Of a stretch of 26,786 bases of DNA, positions 7,096-14,350 are shown piece after piece. The stretch's first letter is position 1; every line of letters begins with the position of its first letter. Made by a program: the position numbers and the translations under genes. This DNA comes from an uncultured Eubacteriales bacterium. Lineage in GTDB: Bacteria > Bacillota > Clostridia > Christensenellales > Aristaeellaceae. The notes under the pieces were generated by a model that worked only from the letters and a program-made list of their open reading frames with translations, had not been told where the DNA came from and did no database searches. The stretch is taken from the NCBI GenBank assembly GCA_900542395.1, contig UQNM01000034.1:1-26786 (forward strand), read 5' to 3'.

Positions 7096-10000
7096 ATGCC
7101 GAAATGGACAGAGCAGCAGCGCGACGCCATCGCCGACCGGGGGCACAGCCTGATCGTCTGCGCGGCGGCAGGCTCGGGCAAGACGGCCGTGCTGGTGGAG
7201 CGCATCGTGCAGCTCGTGCGCGAGGGCTGCCCGATTGAAAACATGCTGGTCGTCACGTTCACCAACGCGGCGGCGGGCGAAATGCGCCAGCGCATCGGCG
7301 AGGCGCTCGGCAAGGCCGCGCGGGAGGAACCGGCGCTGGGCGAACAGGTGATGGCGCTTTCCCGCGCGAGCATCTCCACGCTGCACAGGTTCTGCGGCAA
7401 CCTGCTGCGCGAGCACTTTCAGGCGCTTTCCATCGACCCCGGCTTTCGCATCGGCGACGAGCAGGAGTGCGGCGTGCTCAGCCATCAGGCGATGGAGGAT
7501 GCGATGTATAGCTGCTACGAGGTGGGCAGCGACGCTTTCCTTGCGGCGGACAGGTGCTATACGCAGGAGGAACTGAGCGAATTGGCGTTCGCGCTGCATC
7601 GGTTTATGATGACGCGCCCCGATCCGTGGGCGTTCCTCGCGCGCGCGCAGGAGACGGTGCGCCTGACGGGCGAGGCGTTTGAACAAAGCCCCGCCGCGCG
7701 GCTGCTGGCGGATTTTGCGGGGCGCAGGCTGGAGCGCCTCTGCGCCAACGCGCGGGAGACGCTGGCGCTCTGCGAGGGGGAAAACGGACCGCTGCATTAC
7801 GCGGCGGCCTGCGGCATGGATGTGCAGCTCACGGCGGATCTGGCCGCGGCGGCGGCGGACGGCTATGCCGCGCTGCACGACGCGCTGCACGGCGTGACGT
7901 TCGCGACGCTGGGGCGAAAGAAAAAGACGGATCTGTTCGACGAGGATATCGCCGACCGGGTGAAGACGCGGCGCGACGCGCTCAAAAAGGCCGTCGCGGA
8001 TGTGCAGACGGCCTTTGCGCTGACGCTGGAGGACGCGGCGGCGGATATCCGCATGACGGCCGCGCCGCTGGACGGGCTGGCCGAGCTGGCCAAGACATAC
8101 GACGCGCTCTACACGGCGGCCAAGCGCCAGCGCGGCATGATGGATTTTAACGACCTCGAACACAACGCGCTCGCGGCGCTGGCGCTGCCCGAGGTGCGCG
8201 CGTCGCTCCGCGCGCAATACCGCTATGTGTTCATCGACGAATATCAGGATTCCAGCGCGATTCAGGAGGCCATCGTCGGCAGCTTTGCGCGGGAGGACGG
8301 GCTGTTCCTCGTCGGCGACGTGAAACAGAGCATCTATCGCTTCCGGCAGGCCGAGCCGTCGCTGTTTTTGCAAAAGGCGGCGCGGTTTGATTTGCCGGAG
8401 CGCGAAAAAGAGCGGCGCATTGATTTGCAGAAAAACTTCCGCTCCCGCGCGAACGTGCTGGAGGCGGCGAACGCGGTTTTTGGCCGCATCATGCGCGCGG
8501 AGGAGACGGAAATCGAATACGACGAGCGGGAAAAGCTCTTCTGCGGCCTGCCCGCGCGGGAGGACGACCCGCCCGTGGAGCTGCACGTGCTCTATCAGCC
8601 CGGCGAGGACGGCGCGGAGGAGGACGAGAACGCGGAGCGGGAGCTGGCCGCCGTCGAGCGGGAGGCGAAGGTTGTCGCCGCGCGCATCCGCGAGCTGGTC
8701 GGCACGCCGTTTTACGACGCGAAGACCGAGACGGAAAGGCCGCTGCGCTATCGCGATATGACGGTGCTGATGCGCGCGGTGCGCGGGAGCGCGCCGCTGG
8801 CCGCGCAGATGCTGGAATCGGAGGGGATTCCGGTGTTCTGCGACGCGGGTGAGGGGTATTTCGATATCCCGGAGATTCGCGCCATGACGGCGCTGTTGCA
8901 GACCATCGAGAACGGCGCGCGGGACGAGCCGCTGCTCGCCGCCCTGCGCGGCCCGGCGCTGGGGCTTGAGGAGAGCGAGCTGGCGCAGATTCGGATTTAT
9001 ACGCCGGACGTCAAAACGCCCTACCATGAGGCGGTGCGCCGCTATCGCGAGGAGATGGACGACGCGCTGGCCGAAAAGCTGCGCGCGTTTGAGGCAAAGC
9101 GCGCGCGCTGGCGGCTCTGCGCGCGCAATCAGGGCGTGGATCGGCTGATCGAGCGCATCTATGCCGAAACGGGCTTTCTGGCGCGGGCGGGCGCGCTGCC
9201 GGGCGGCGCGGCGCGACAGGCGAATCTGCACCTGCTGACCGCGCGGGCGCGGACGTTCGCCAGCACGCAGGGCGGCTCGCTCCATGCGTTTTTGCGCTAT
9301 GCCGAGCGGCTGCGCGCGGGCGGCGACAGCATGAGCGCCAGCGCCATCGGCGAGAGCGAGGACGTGGTGCGTATCATGACGACGCACAAGAGCAAGGGCC
9401 TTGAATTTCCGGTCGTTTTTGTGCTGGCGCTGGGGCGGCGGATGAGCGGGCAATCCCTGCGCGCGCGGGTGCTGATGGATGCGGAGCTGGGCGTGGGTCT
9501 GCCGTGCGTGGACACGGAGATGAACAGCGAACGCGACACGCTGCTGCGCCGCGCGATTCGCGTCAAAGCGCAGCGGGAGCAGCTCGCCGAGGAGGTGCGC
9601 GTGCTCTACGTCGCGCTGACGCGCGCGCGGGAGCGGCTGATTCTGGTCGGCAGCGTCGCCGGGGATAAGCCGCCCGAAGCATGGCGGGGCGCGGACATTT
9701 CGCAGATGCACACCGGCCTTGACATGATCGCGCCCGCGCTGATCGAGGCCGGGGCGAGCCTGACCATCCGGGAAGAAGCCGTTCGGCTGGGGAATTCCGC
9801 GTGGCGCGTGTTCGCCCATGTCGGCGGCGCGGCGGGCGAACTGCCCCGGCGCACGGAAGACGTGGTGCTGCGCCTGTTGGCCGAGCTGGCCGCCGCGCCG
9901 AAGGACGAGGCGCTGACCCGCCTGATGAATTTCAAACCGGGGGTCAGAACCGCCGTGCGAAAAACGACGGTCAGCGCCGTATTGCGCGATGAAAAGCGCG

Positions 10001-10560
10001 CCGCGCAGGAGGACGAGCCCCTGCCCGATGCGCCGCTGATGCGCCTGCCGCGCTTCATGGAGGAGCAGCAGATGACCGGCGCGCAGATCGGCACCGCGTT
10101 CCACCGCATGATGCGCATGCTCGATTTTGACGCGCTGCGGGCGACGCGCGACCTCGCGGCGGAGATCGACCGCCAGCGCGCGGCGTTGCTGGAAAAGGGC
10201 GTCGTCAGCGAAAACGAGCTGGCCGCCGTGCATCCGCGCCTGCTCGTGCGGCTGTTCGCCTCGCCGCTGGGTGTGCGCATGCTGGCCGCCGGAGAGCTGC
10301 ACCGCGAATGGGCGTTCACCTATCGCCGGGAGACCGAGGGCGGCGCGCAGCTTTTGCAGGGCGTGATCGACTGCTGCTTTATTGAGCGCGGCGCGTGGGT
10401 GCTGGTGGACTATAAGACCGATGCGGACGCGGCCGGGGCGATTGAGCGCCATCGGCCTCAGCTGGCGCTGTACGCGCAGGCGCTCGCGGGCATCACGGGC
10501 AGGCCGGTGCGCGAGCGCGTGCTGTATCTGGTTCGGGCAGGGACGGGGTATCAGGTGTAA
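7096..10560 (+). CDS. addA: ATP-dependent helicase/nuclease AddA
   Basis: This 1154-aa protein is close to the usual length of AddA. It belongs to the UvrD/SF1A helicases: Walker A AAAGSGKT (residues 23-30), the DExx box IDEYQDSS near 381, GDVKQSIYRFRQAEP near 410, and motif V/VI region THKSKGLEFPVVFVLAL near 765, followed by VLYVALTRARERLIL. The C-terminal RecB-type nuclease domain keeps its active-site residues: His in GTAFHRMM, Glu in HREWAF, Asp in GVIDCCF and Asp/Lys in VDYKTD (about 1005-1106). With AddB it would process double-strand DNA ends for recombination repair. The gene starts at the only ATG with a good ribosome site. No addB is found next to it, whereas addB usually lies just upstream of addA in Bacillota. 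Confidence 0.95.
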   Translation: MPKWTEQQRDAIADRGHSLIVCAAAGSGKTAVLVERIVQLVREGCPIENMLVVTFTNAAAGEMRQRIGEALGKAAREEPALGEQVMALSRASISTLHRFCGNLLREHFQALSIDPGFRIGDEQECGVLSHQAMEDAMYSCYEVGSDAFLAADRCYTQEELSELAFALHRFMMTRPDPWAFLARAQETVRLTGEAFEQSPAARLLADFAGRRLERLCANARETLALCEGENGPLHYAAACGMDVQLTADLAAAAADGYAALHDALHGVTFATLGRKKKTDLFDEDIADRVKTRRDALKKAVADVQTAFALTLEDAAADIRMTAAPLDGLAELAKTYDALYTAAKRQRGMMDFNDLEHNALAALALPEVRASLRAQYRYVFIDEYQDSSAIQEAIVGSFAREDGLFLVGDVKQSIYRFRQAEPSLFLQKAARFDLPEREKERRIDLQKNFRSRANVLEAANAVFGRIMRAEETEIEYDEREKLFCGLPAREDDPPVELHVLYQPGEDGAEEDENAERELAAVEREAKVVAARIRELVGTPFYDAKTETERPLRYRDMTVLMRAVRGSAPLAAQMLESEGIPVFCDAGEGYFDIPEIRAMTALLQTIENGARDEPLLAALRGPALGLEESELAQIRIYTPDVKTPYHEAVRRYREEMDDALAEKLRAFEAKRARWRLCARNQGVDRLIERIYAETGFLARAGALPGGAARQANLHLLTARARTFASTQGGSLHAFLRYAERLRAGGDSMSASAIGESEDVVRIMTTHKSKGLEFPVVFVLALGRRMSGQSLRARVLMDAELGVGLPCVDTEMNSERDTLLRRAIRVKAQREQLAEEVRVLYVALTRARERLILVGSVAGDKPPEAWRGADISQMHTGLDMIAPALIEAGASLTIREEAVRLGNSAWRVFAHVGGAAGELPRRTEDVVLRLLAELAAAPKDEALTRLMNFKPGVRTAVRKTTVSAVLRDEKRAAQEDEPLPDAPLMRLPRFMEEQQMTGAQIGTAFHRMMRMLDFDALRATRDLAAEIDRQRAALLEKGVVSENELAAVHPRLLVRLFASPLGVRMLAAGELHREWAFTYRRETEGGAQLLQGVIDCCFIERGAWVLVDYKTDADAAGAIERHRPQLALYAQALAGITGRPVRERVLYLVRAGTGYQV

Positions 10561-10612
10561 ACATGATCTATCAAATCGATAGAAGAATGGATAAGCGGAA
10601 ATAGGAAATTTC

Positions 10613-10638
10613 CGGCCGCCCGCGAAGGGCGGCCGTTT
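10613..10638 (+). terminator. Terminator after addA
   Basis: CGGCCGCCC (10613-10621) pairs with GGGCGGCCG (10627-10635) around a GCGAA loop, followed by only TTT. The stem is strong and the T-run is weak. It lies about 50 bp after the addA stop. Confidence 0.6.
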
Positions 10639-10693
10639 GAATGGGGTTAATATTAAATCTTTCTTAAATCCCGTTTCATTCCCCGTTTTTGCC

Positions 10694-10722
10694 TTGACAT
10701 TGCCGCGAAATCGCGGTATTGT
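10694..10722 (+). promoter_or_regulatory. mgtE promoter
   Basis: TTGACA (10694-10699), a 17-bp spacer and TATTGT (10717-10722). The spacer itself contains a CGCGA..TCGCG dyad. Transcription from here would start near 10729 and give a leader of about 275 nt before mgtE. Confidence 0.75.
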
Positions 10723-10799
10723 AATCATGGCTCAAAGGGGATGCGGAAACGCAAACCATCGGATCGGCATGATCCAGCATATTTTCGGAGGTGAACGAC

Positions 10800-10883
10800 G
10801 TGGACGACTATCCCAGTAGCCTTGCGGGCAAACCCCGAGAACGACGGAAACAGGCTGCGTCGCTCCTTCCGATTCACGCATAA
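10800..10883 (+). CDS. Possible 27-codon leader peptide upstream of mgtE
   Basis: A GTG start at 10800 has GGAGG 8 nt upstream (10787-10791), as good as that of any gene in the window. The ORF ends with TAA at 10881-10883, 20 nt before the terminator stem. The peptide begins with two Asp, Tyr and Pro (DDYP) and continues into a basic stretch KPRERRKQ. That layout recalls the E. coli MgtL peptide, in which acidic/proline codons make ribosomes unstable at low Mg2+. The same bases can form RNA secondary structure that buries the ribosome site, so this could be structure with an accidental ORF. Confidence 0.35.
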   Translation: MDDYPSSLAGKPRERRKQAASLLPIHA

Positions 10884-10903
10884 AGCGGATTTGTAAAACG
10901 GAA

Positions 10904-10932
10904 GCGCGCGGTCTGTTGCCGCGCGCATTTTT
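10904..10932 (+). terminator. Leader terminator before mgtE
   Basis: GCGCGCGG (10904-10911) pairs perfectly with CCGCGCGC (10919-10926) around a 7-nt loop, followed by A and five T. It lies 72 nt before the mgtE start and downstream of its promoter, the position expected of an attenuator. Confidence 0.85.
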
Positions 10933-11004
10933 ATGCCGTTTTTGGGGCAAACCTGCATTTTTCGCAAAGCAAAACGACGAAAAATGAATAGGAGGAATCC
11001 CCCC

Positions 11005-12363
11005 ATGGAAGAAGAAATCCGCAAGGAATTTATGGAAATGATCAAGCTGCTGGACGAAGGCAAGCTCCAGGAGTTTAAGCAGAAGGCGACGGAATGTCCG
11101 CCGGTGGATATCGCCGAAGGGCTGGAGGAAATCGAAGACGAAGGGCGCGTGCTGCGTGTGTTCCGCATGCTGCCCAAGGATATCTCCTCCGACGTGTTCT
11201 CCTACATGACCAGCGAGCAGCAGCAGCTCATCGCCGAAAGCGCGACCAACGCCGAACTGAAGGCGCTGGTGGACGATATGTTCATGGATGATACGGTGGA
11301 CTTTCTGGAAGAAATGCCCGCCAACGTCGTCAAAAAGGTTTTGCAGAACGCCGACGAGGGCACGCGCAAGACCATCAACCAGTTCCTCAATTATCCGGAA
11401 AACAGCGCCGGAAGCCTGATGACCATCGAATATGTCGATCTGCACGATTATTTTACCGTGCGCAAGGCGATGGATTACATCCGCCGCACGGGCATCGACA
11501 AGGAGACCGTCTACACCTGCTACGTCATCGACGACCAGCGCAGGCTCGTCGGTCAGGTTTCCCTGCGCAAGCTGATTATCGCGCCGGAAAGCGCCTGCAT
11601 CCGCGATATCATGGATACCAATATCGTCAGCGCCGCCACCACGGACGATCAGGAAGCCGTCGCTGACGATTTCCGCCGTTACGACCTGACCTCCATCGCT
11701 GTCTGCGATAAAGAGGGCCGCCTCGTCGGCATCATCACCATCGACGATATCGTTGACGTCATTCAGGATGAGAACACCGAGGACATCAAGAAGATGGCCG
11801 CCATCATCCCGAGCGACGAGGATTATATGAAAACCAGCGTCTGGAGTCTGGTGGCGCACCGCCTGCCGTGGCTGATGCTGCTGATGATCTCCGCGACGTT
11901 CACCTCGACCATCATCACCCATTTTGAAACGCTGCTCTCCGGCGCGGTGCTGCTCACCGCGTTCATCCCGATGCTGATGGACAGCGCGGGCAACTCCGGC
12001 AGCCAGACCTCCGTTACCGTCATCCGCAACCTTGCGCTGGGCGAAATCGAGCTGCGCGACTGGCCGCACGTGCTGGCCAAGGAAATCGGCGTGGCCGTCG
12101 TCTCCGGCGCGGCGCTGGCGCTGGTCAACTTCCTGCGCATCATCATTTTCACCAGCACGAGCATGATGATCGCCGCCGTGGTGTCCGTGACGCTGTTCTG
12201 CACCGTCATCATCGCGATGATCGTCGGCTGTCTGCTGCCGATCGGCGCGAAGAAGCTTGGCTTTGACCCGGCGGTGATGGCCAGCCCGATGATTACCACC
12301 ATCGTGGACGCCTGCTCGCTGATGATCTATTTCCTCATCGCCACCTCGATGCTGGGGCTGTGA
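11005..12363 (+). CDS. mgtE: Magnesium transporter MgtE
   Basis: This 452-aa protein has the length and order of the MgtE family: an N-terminal helical superfamily domain (about residues 20-130, with a run of EEMPANVVKKVL type helices), paired CBS domains (about 135-255, each with a Gly-rich VGQVSLRKL or VGIITIDDIVDVI strand) and a C-terminal five-helix membrane domain (about 285-450). The channel signature MDSAGNSGSQTSVTVIRNLA is intact, as is the DPAVMASPMITTIVDA segment of the last helices. MgtE is a dimeric Mg2+ channel gated by Mg2+ bound to its cytosolic domains. The ATG at 11005 is chosen because GGAGG lies 9 nt before it; the ATG codons at 10933 and 10984 lack ribosome sites. Confidence 0.95.
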   Translation: MEEEIRKEFMEMIKLLDEGKLQEFKQKATECPPVDIAEGLEEIEDEGRVLRVFRMLPKDISSDVFSYMTSEQQQLIAESATNAELKALVDDMFMDDTVDFLEEMPANVVKKVLQNADEGTRKTINQFLNYPENSAGSLMTIEYVDLHDYFTVRKAMDYIRRTGIDKETVYTCYVIDDQRRLVGQVSLRKLIIAPESACIRDIMDTNIVSAATTDDQEAVADDFRRYDLTSIAVCDKEGRLVGIITIDDIVDVIQDENTEDIKKMAAIIPSDEDYMKTSVWSLVAHRLPWLMLLMISATFTSTIITHFETLLSGAVLLTAFIPMLMDSAGNSGSQTSVTVIRNLALGEIELRDWPHVLAKEIGVAVVSGAALALVNFLRIIIFTSTSMMIAAVVSVTLFCTVIIAMIVGCLLPIGAKKLGFDPAVMASPMITTIVDACSLMIYFLIATSMLGL

Positions 12364-12390
12364 GAAAAATATTCCCCGCCGATAGACGAC

Positions 12391-12438
12391 AAGGCCTCCC
12401 GTTGCCGCGCTTGCAGCGCCGCAGCAGGAGGCCTTTTT
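12391..12438 (+). terminator. mgtE terminator
   Basis: AAGGCCTCC and GGAGGCCTT form the outer stem of a GC-rich hairpin, followed by a T5 run. It lies 28 nt after the mgtE stop. Confidence 0.85.
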
Positions 12439-12459
12439 GTGTATGAAAAATGGCGTAAA

Positions 12460-12503
12460 CCGCCCGCGTGTGCAAGGCTTTGACGCTTTGCAGACGCGGG
12501 CGG
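12460..12503 (-). terminator. Terminator of the cation-exchanger gene
   Basis: CCGCCCGCGT (12460-12469) pairs with ACGCGGGCGG (12494-12503), with an inner TGCAAG/CTTTGCA stem. It is followed on the minus strand by TTTAC. It lies 17 nt after the exchanger stop. Confidence 0.65.
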
Positions 12504-12519
12504 AGGTGAATGAATTCGT

Positions 12520-13503
12520 TTACACCCCGAAGCAGGTGAACATGACGGCCAGATAGGCGATGTACAGCCCGCCGATGAGGAAGCCCGTCCAGCGCTTGAA
12601 CCGGCCGCTGACCAGCGCGGGCACGATGGCCGCCGCCGTGACGATCAGGCAGGCCGGAATATCCAGCAGCATGCCCTGACGCTCAACCAGCATCGCGCGC
12701 CCCTGAATCAGCGAGCACAGGGGCATAATCAGCGTCAAATCCATGATGTTGGCGCCGATGATGTTGCCCACGGAGAGCGAGGATTCCTTTTTGCGGATGG
12801 CGGTGAGGGTCGTCACCAGCTCCGGCAGGGAGGTGCCGATGGCGATCATCGTCGCGGCAATGATGGAATCCGGCACGCCGATCATCTTTGCCAGCGCGGA
12901 GCCGTTGTCGATCAGGAGCTGCGCGCCGAGCACGATGGTCGCCGCGCCGAGCACAAAGCCGAGCAGGTTGCGCGCCAGCGCCTTGCCGGTCATCTGCGGG
13001 CGGTTTTCCGCGTTCTCCGTGCCGTGCTCGCGCTTGCCTGCCATCAGGTTTTCCGTGAGGAACGCGGCGAAGAAGAGCAGGATGACGGCGCTCTGCGCGA
13101 CGGAGAGCTGGCCGTTGCGCGTGAACGCGAACAGCACGGCGATCGTCGCCAGCAGCAGCGAGGCCTTGAAGCCGAACTGCTTGCGCGTCATCAGGCAGGG
13201 CATGCAGACCAGCGACAGGCACATAATCAGGCCGGTGTTCGCCGTCACAGAGCCGACCGCGTTGCCCACGGCGATATCCGCGTTGCCCTCGAGCGCCGCA
13301 AAGACGGAGACGAGCATCTCCGGCAGCGTGGTGGCGAAGCTGACGACCGTTGCGCCGACGATGAATTTCGGAATACCGAAGGCTTCCGCGATCCACGTTG
13401 CGGCGTCCACGAACCAGTCGCCGCCCTTGATGATAAAGACCAGCCCGGCCGCAAAGAGCAGCAGGACGGTGAAGAGGTTGGAGCCCGTAAAATTGATGGC
13501 CAT
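12520..13503 (-). CDS. CaCA-family cation antiporter (YrbG-like), likely Ca2+ or Mn2+ export
   Basis: This 327-aa protein has about ten membrane helices in two inverted halves. The two alpha-repeats are SFATTLPEMLVSVFAALEGN then VGNAVGSVTANTG (about residues 54-90), and AIGTSLPELVTTLTAIRKKE then VGNIIGANIMD (about 220-255). The acidic residue of each TLPE/SLPE motif and the Asn/Gly of GNxxGxN are the usual ion ligands. In the first repeat FAT replaces the more usual FGT. CaCA proteins exchange Ca2+ (or other divalent ions) for Na+ or H+. A yybP-ykoY Mn2+ riboswitch precedes the gene, so manganese is a likely substrate in this organism. That is inference from regulation. Confidence 0.92.
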   Translation of the reverse strand: MAINFTGSNLFTVLLLFAAGLVFIIKGGDWFVDAATWIAEAFGIPKFIVGATVVSFATTLPEMLVSVFAALEGNADIAVGNAVGSVTANTGLIMCLSLVCMPCLMTRKQFGFKASLLLATIAVLFAFTRNGQLSVAQSAVILLFFAAFLTENLMAGKREHGTENAENRPQMTGKALARNLLGFVLGAATIVLGAQLLIDNGSALAKMIGVPDSIIAATMIAIGTSLPELVTTLTAIRKKESSLSVGNIIGANIMDLTLIMPLCSLIQGRAMLVERQGMLLDIPACLIVTAAAIVPALVSGRFKRWTGFLIGGLYIAYLAVMFTCFGV

Positions 13504-13551
13504 GACGATTCTCCCTTTCCTTAAACAAGCGGTATAGGCATTTGATCGTAC

Positions 13552-13599
13552 AAAAAAAGACTTTCCGCACCATCAGCCTATGTGATGTGCTAAAAGTCT
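13552..13599 (-). terminator. Riboswitch-controlled terminator
   Basis: On the minus strand AGACTTT pairs with AAAGTCT and GCACATCA with TGATGGTGC, followed by T7. The 5' arm of this stem shares the GACTTTT bases with the closing helix of the riboswitch. Ligand-bound riboswitch and terminator therefore exclude each other. Confidence 0.85.
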
Positions 13600-13684
13600 C
13601 ATTACCTATTTTTGGATAGGCGCATGACCACCGGTGGACGAGCCGGGGCTTGTTGACCATGCCTTTTCAACTACTCCCTTTTAA
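13592..13684 (-). promoter_or_regulatory. yybP-ykoY (manganese) riboswitch
   Basis: Read on the minus strand, the leader starts with AAAAGGGAGTAG, the 5' signature of the class. It continues with hairpins (GTTGA/TCAAC, CCGG/CCGG) and ends with a CCTAT/ATAGG hairpin followed by TAATGAGACTTTT, matching the conserved 3' strand. AAAAG and CTTTT close helix P1. Known members sense Mn2+ and switch on efflux genes. Because P1 and the terminator share bases, Mn2+ binding would allow read-through, an ON switch. The ribosome site of the exchanger gene lies further downstream. Confidence 0.85.
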
Positions 13685-13692
13685 CGGGGATC

Positions 13693-13722
13693 AGCATAGC
13701 ACAGGCGGGGCGCGTTTGTCAA
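13693..13722 (-). promoter_or_regulatory. Promoter for riboswitch and cation exchanger
   Basis: Minus-strand TTGACA (13717-13722) and TATGCT (13693-13698) with an 18-bp spacer. Transcription would begin just before the riboswitch. Confidence 0.7.
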
Positions 13723-13821
13723 TCCGTTTGCGCTTTTTTGCGGGGGATAACGGTTAGTGCGTCATAACAAAAGCGAGGAAAGCCTTTTCCGCAAATCGTC
13801 AAAAAGGAGCGGGATTTGCGC

Positions 13822-13869
13822 TTGACAGATGAGATCAATCTGTCTATAATTGAAATGTTCAATTTTGAA
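13822..13869 (+). promoter_or_regulatory. Promoter and MarR-type operators for the marR-MATE pair
   Basis: TTGACA (13822-13827), 17 bp, TATAAT (13845-13850) is a perfect consensus. A perfect dyad ATTGAA-ATG-TTCAAT (13849-13863) starts on the -10, and a second, overlapping dyad TTCAA-TT-TTGAA ends at 13869. These would be operators for the MarR repressor encoded just downstream. A further inverted repeat, CGCAAATC (13790-13797) with GATTTGCG (13813-13820), sits upstream of the -35 and has no assigned role. Confidence 0.75.
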
Positions 13870-13902
13870 ATATCGTTTTGAAGGGAAGGGGACGACGGAA
13901 AC

Positions 13903-14349
13903 ATGATGACCGCGTCGCAGTTTTATGTGATGGCGCGCCGTCTGGAGGACGCTTACGCCGCGCAGATGCGCTCGCTCTGCAAGGAAACCGGCGTCGCGCA
14001 GACCGCGATGGATATCCTGCTGTTTCTACACAACAACCCCGGCTACGATACCGCGCGGGATATCTGCACCTGTCGCCAGCTCAAGCCGGCGCTGGTTTCG
14101 CTCTACATCGAAAATCTGGTGCAGCTCGGCTTTCTGGCGCGCGAGGGCGTGCCGGAGGATCGGCGCAAATGCCGGCTGGTGCTGACGGAGGCGGCCGCGC
14201 CCGTGGTGGAAAAGGGGCTGGCGCGGCAGGCGGCGTTCACCGCGCGCATGCTGGAGGGGCTGTCGCCCGAGGAGCTGGCAGCGGGGCAGCACTGCCTGAG
14301 CGTCATCACGGAAAACATTCGAAACATCAACGAGAAAGGATCTGTTTGA
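13903..14349 (+). CDS. MarR-family transcriptional regulator
   Basis: This 148-aa protein has the MarR winged-helix fold: an N-terminal dimer helix, a helix-turn-helix at about residues 50-85 (ARDICTCRQLKPALVSLYIENL), a wing with the family signature REGVPEDRRKCRLVLTEAA, and C-terminal dimer helices. It probably represses itself and the MATE pump that begins 1 nt after its stop, by binding the dyads on its promoter, and is released by a drug-like ligand. Two consecutive ATG codons occur at 13903 and 13906; the first is given, and the ribosome site AAGGGGA is modest. Confidence 0.9.
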   Translation: MMTASQFYVMARRLEDAYAAQMRSLCKETGVAQTAMDILLFLHNNPGYDTARDICTCRQLKPALVSLYIENLVQLGFLAREGVPEDRRKCRLVLTEAAAPVVEKGLARQAAFTARMLEGLSPEELAAGQHCLSVITENIRNINEKGSV

Positions 14350-14350
14350 T

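Larger units (their letters stand above)
10729..10932 (+). promoter_or_regulatory. Structured mgtE leader with attenuator layout
   Basis: Between promoter and terminator the leader can form several hairpins: TGCG-GAAA-CGCA, GGATC-N5-GATCC, and a larger domain at 10785-10872 closed by TCGGA/TCCGA, GG/CC and CGACG/CGTCG, with AGCCT/AGGCT inside. The 3' foot of that domain (CTTCCG, 10866-10871) can instead pair with CGGAAG (10899-10904), which abuts the terminator stem. This gives two mutually exclusive folds. I cannot match it to the M-box, the known Mg2+ riboswitch of mgtE genes, by its conserved core, so the class is unassigned. The pairing was found by eye. Confidence 0.5.

Noticed and set aside
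7054..10728. Open frame of 1224 codons on the minus strand opposite addA
   Set aside because: Its make-up is Arg/His/Gln-rich without any domain, it has no ribosome site, and it mirrors the third-position GC bias of addA. AddA itself has all family motifs.
10785..10872. Assignment of the mgtE leader to the M-box, c-di-GMP-I or NiCo riboswitch class
   Set aside because: Short matches such as AGGTGA or GGGCAAACC occur, but the rest of each conserved core is missing by eye, so no class was assigned.
10732..12069. Minus-strand frame of 445 codons opposite mgtE
   Set aside because: It is a shadow of the mgtE codon bias and would also run through the leader and promoter of mgtE.
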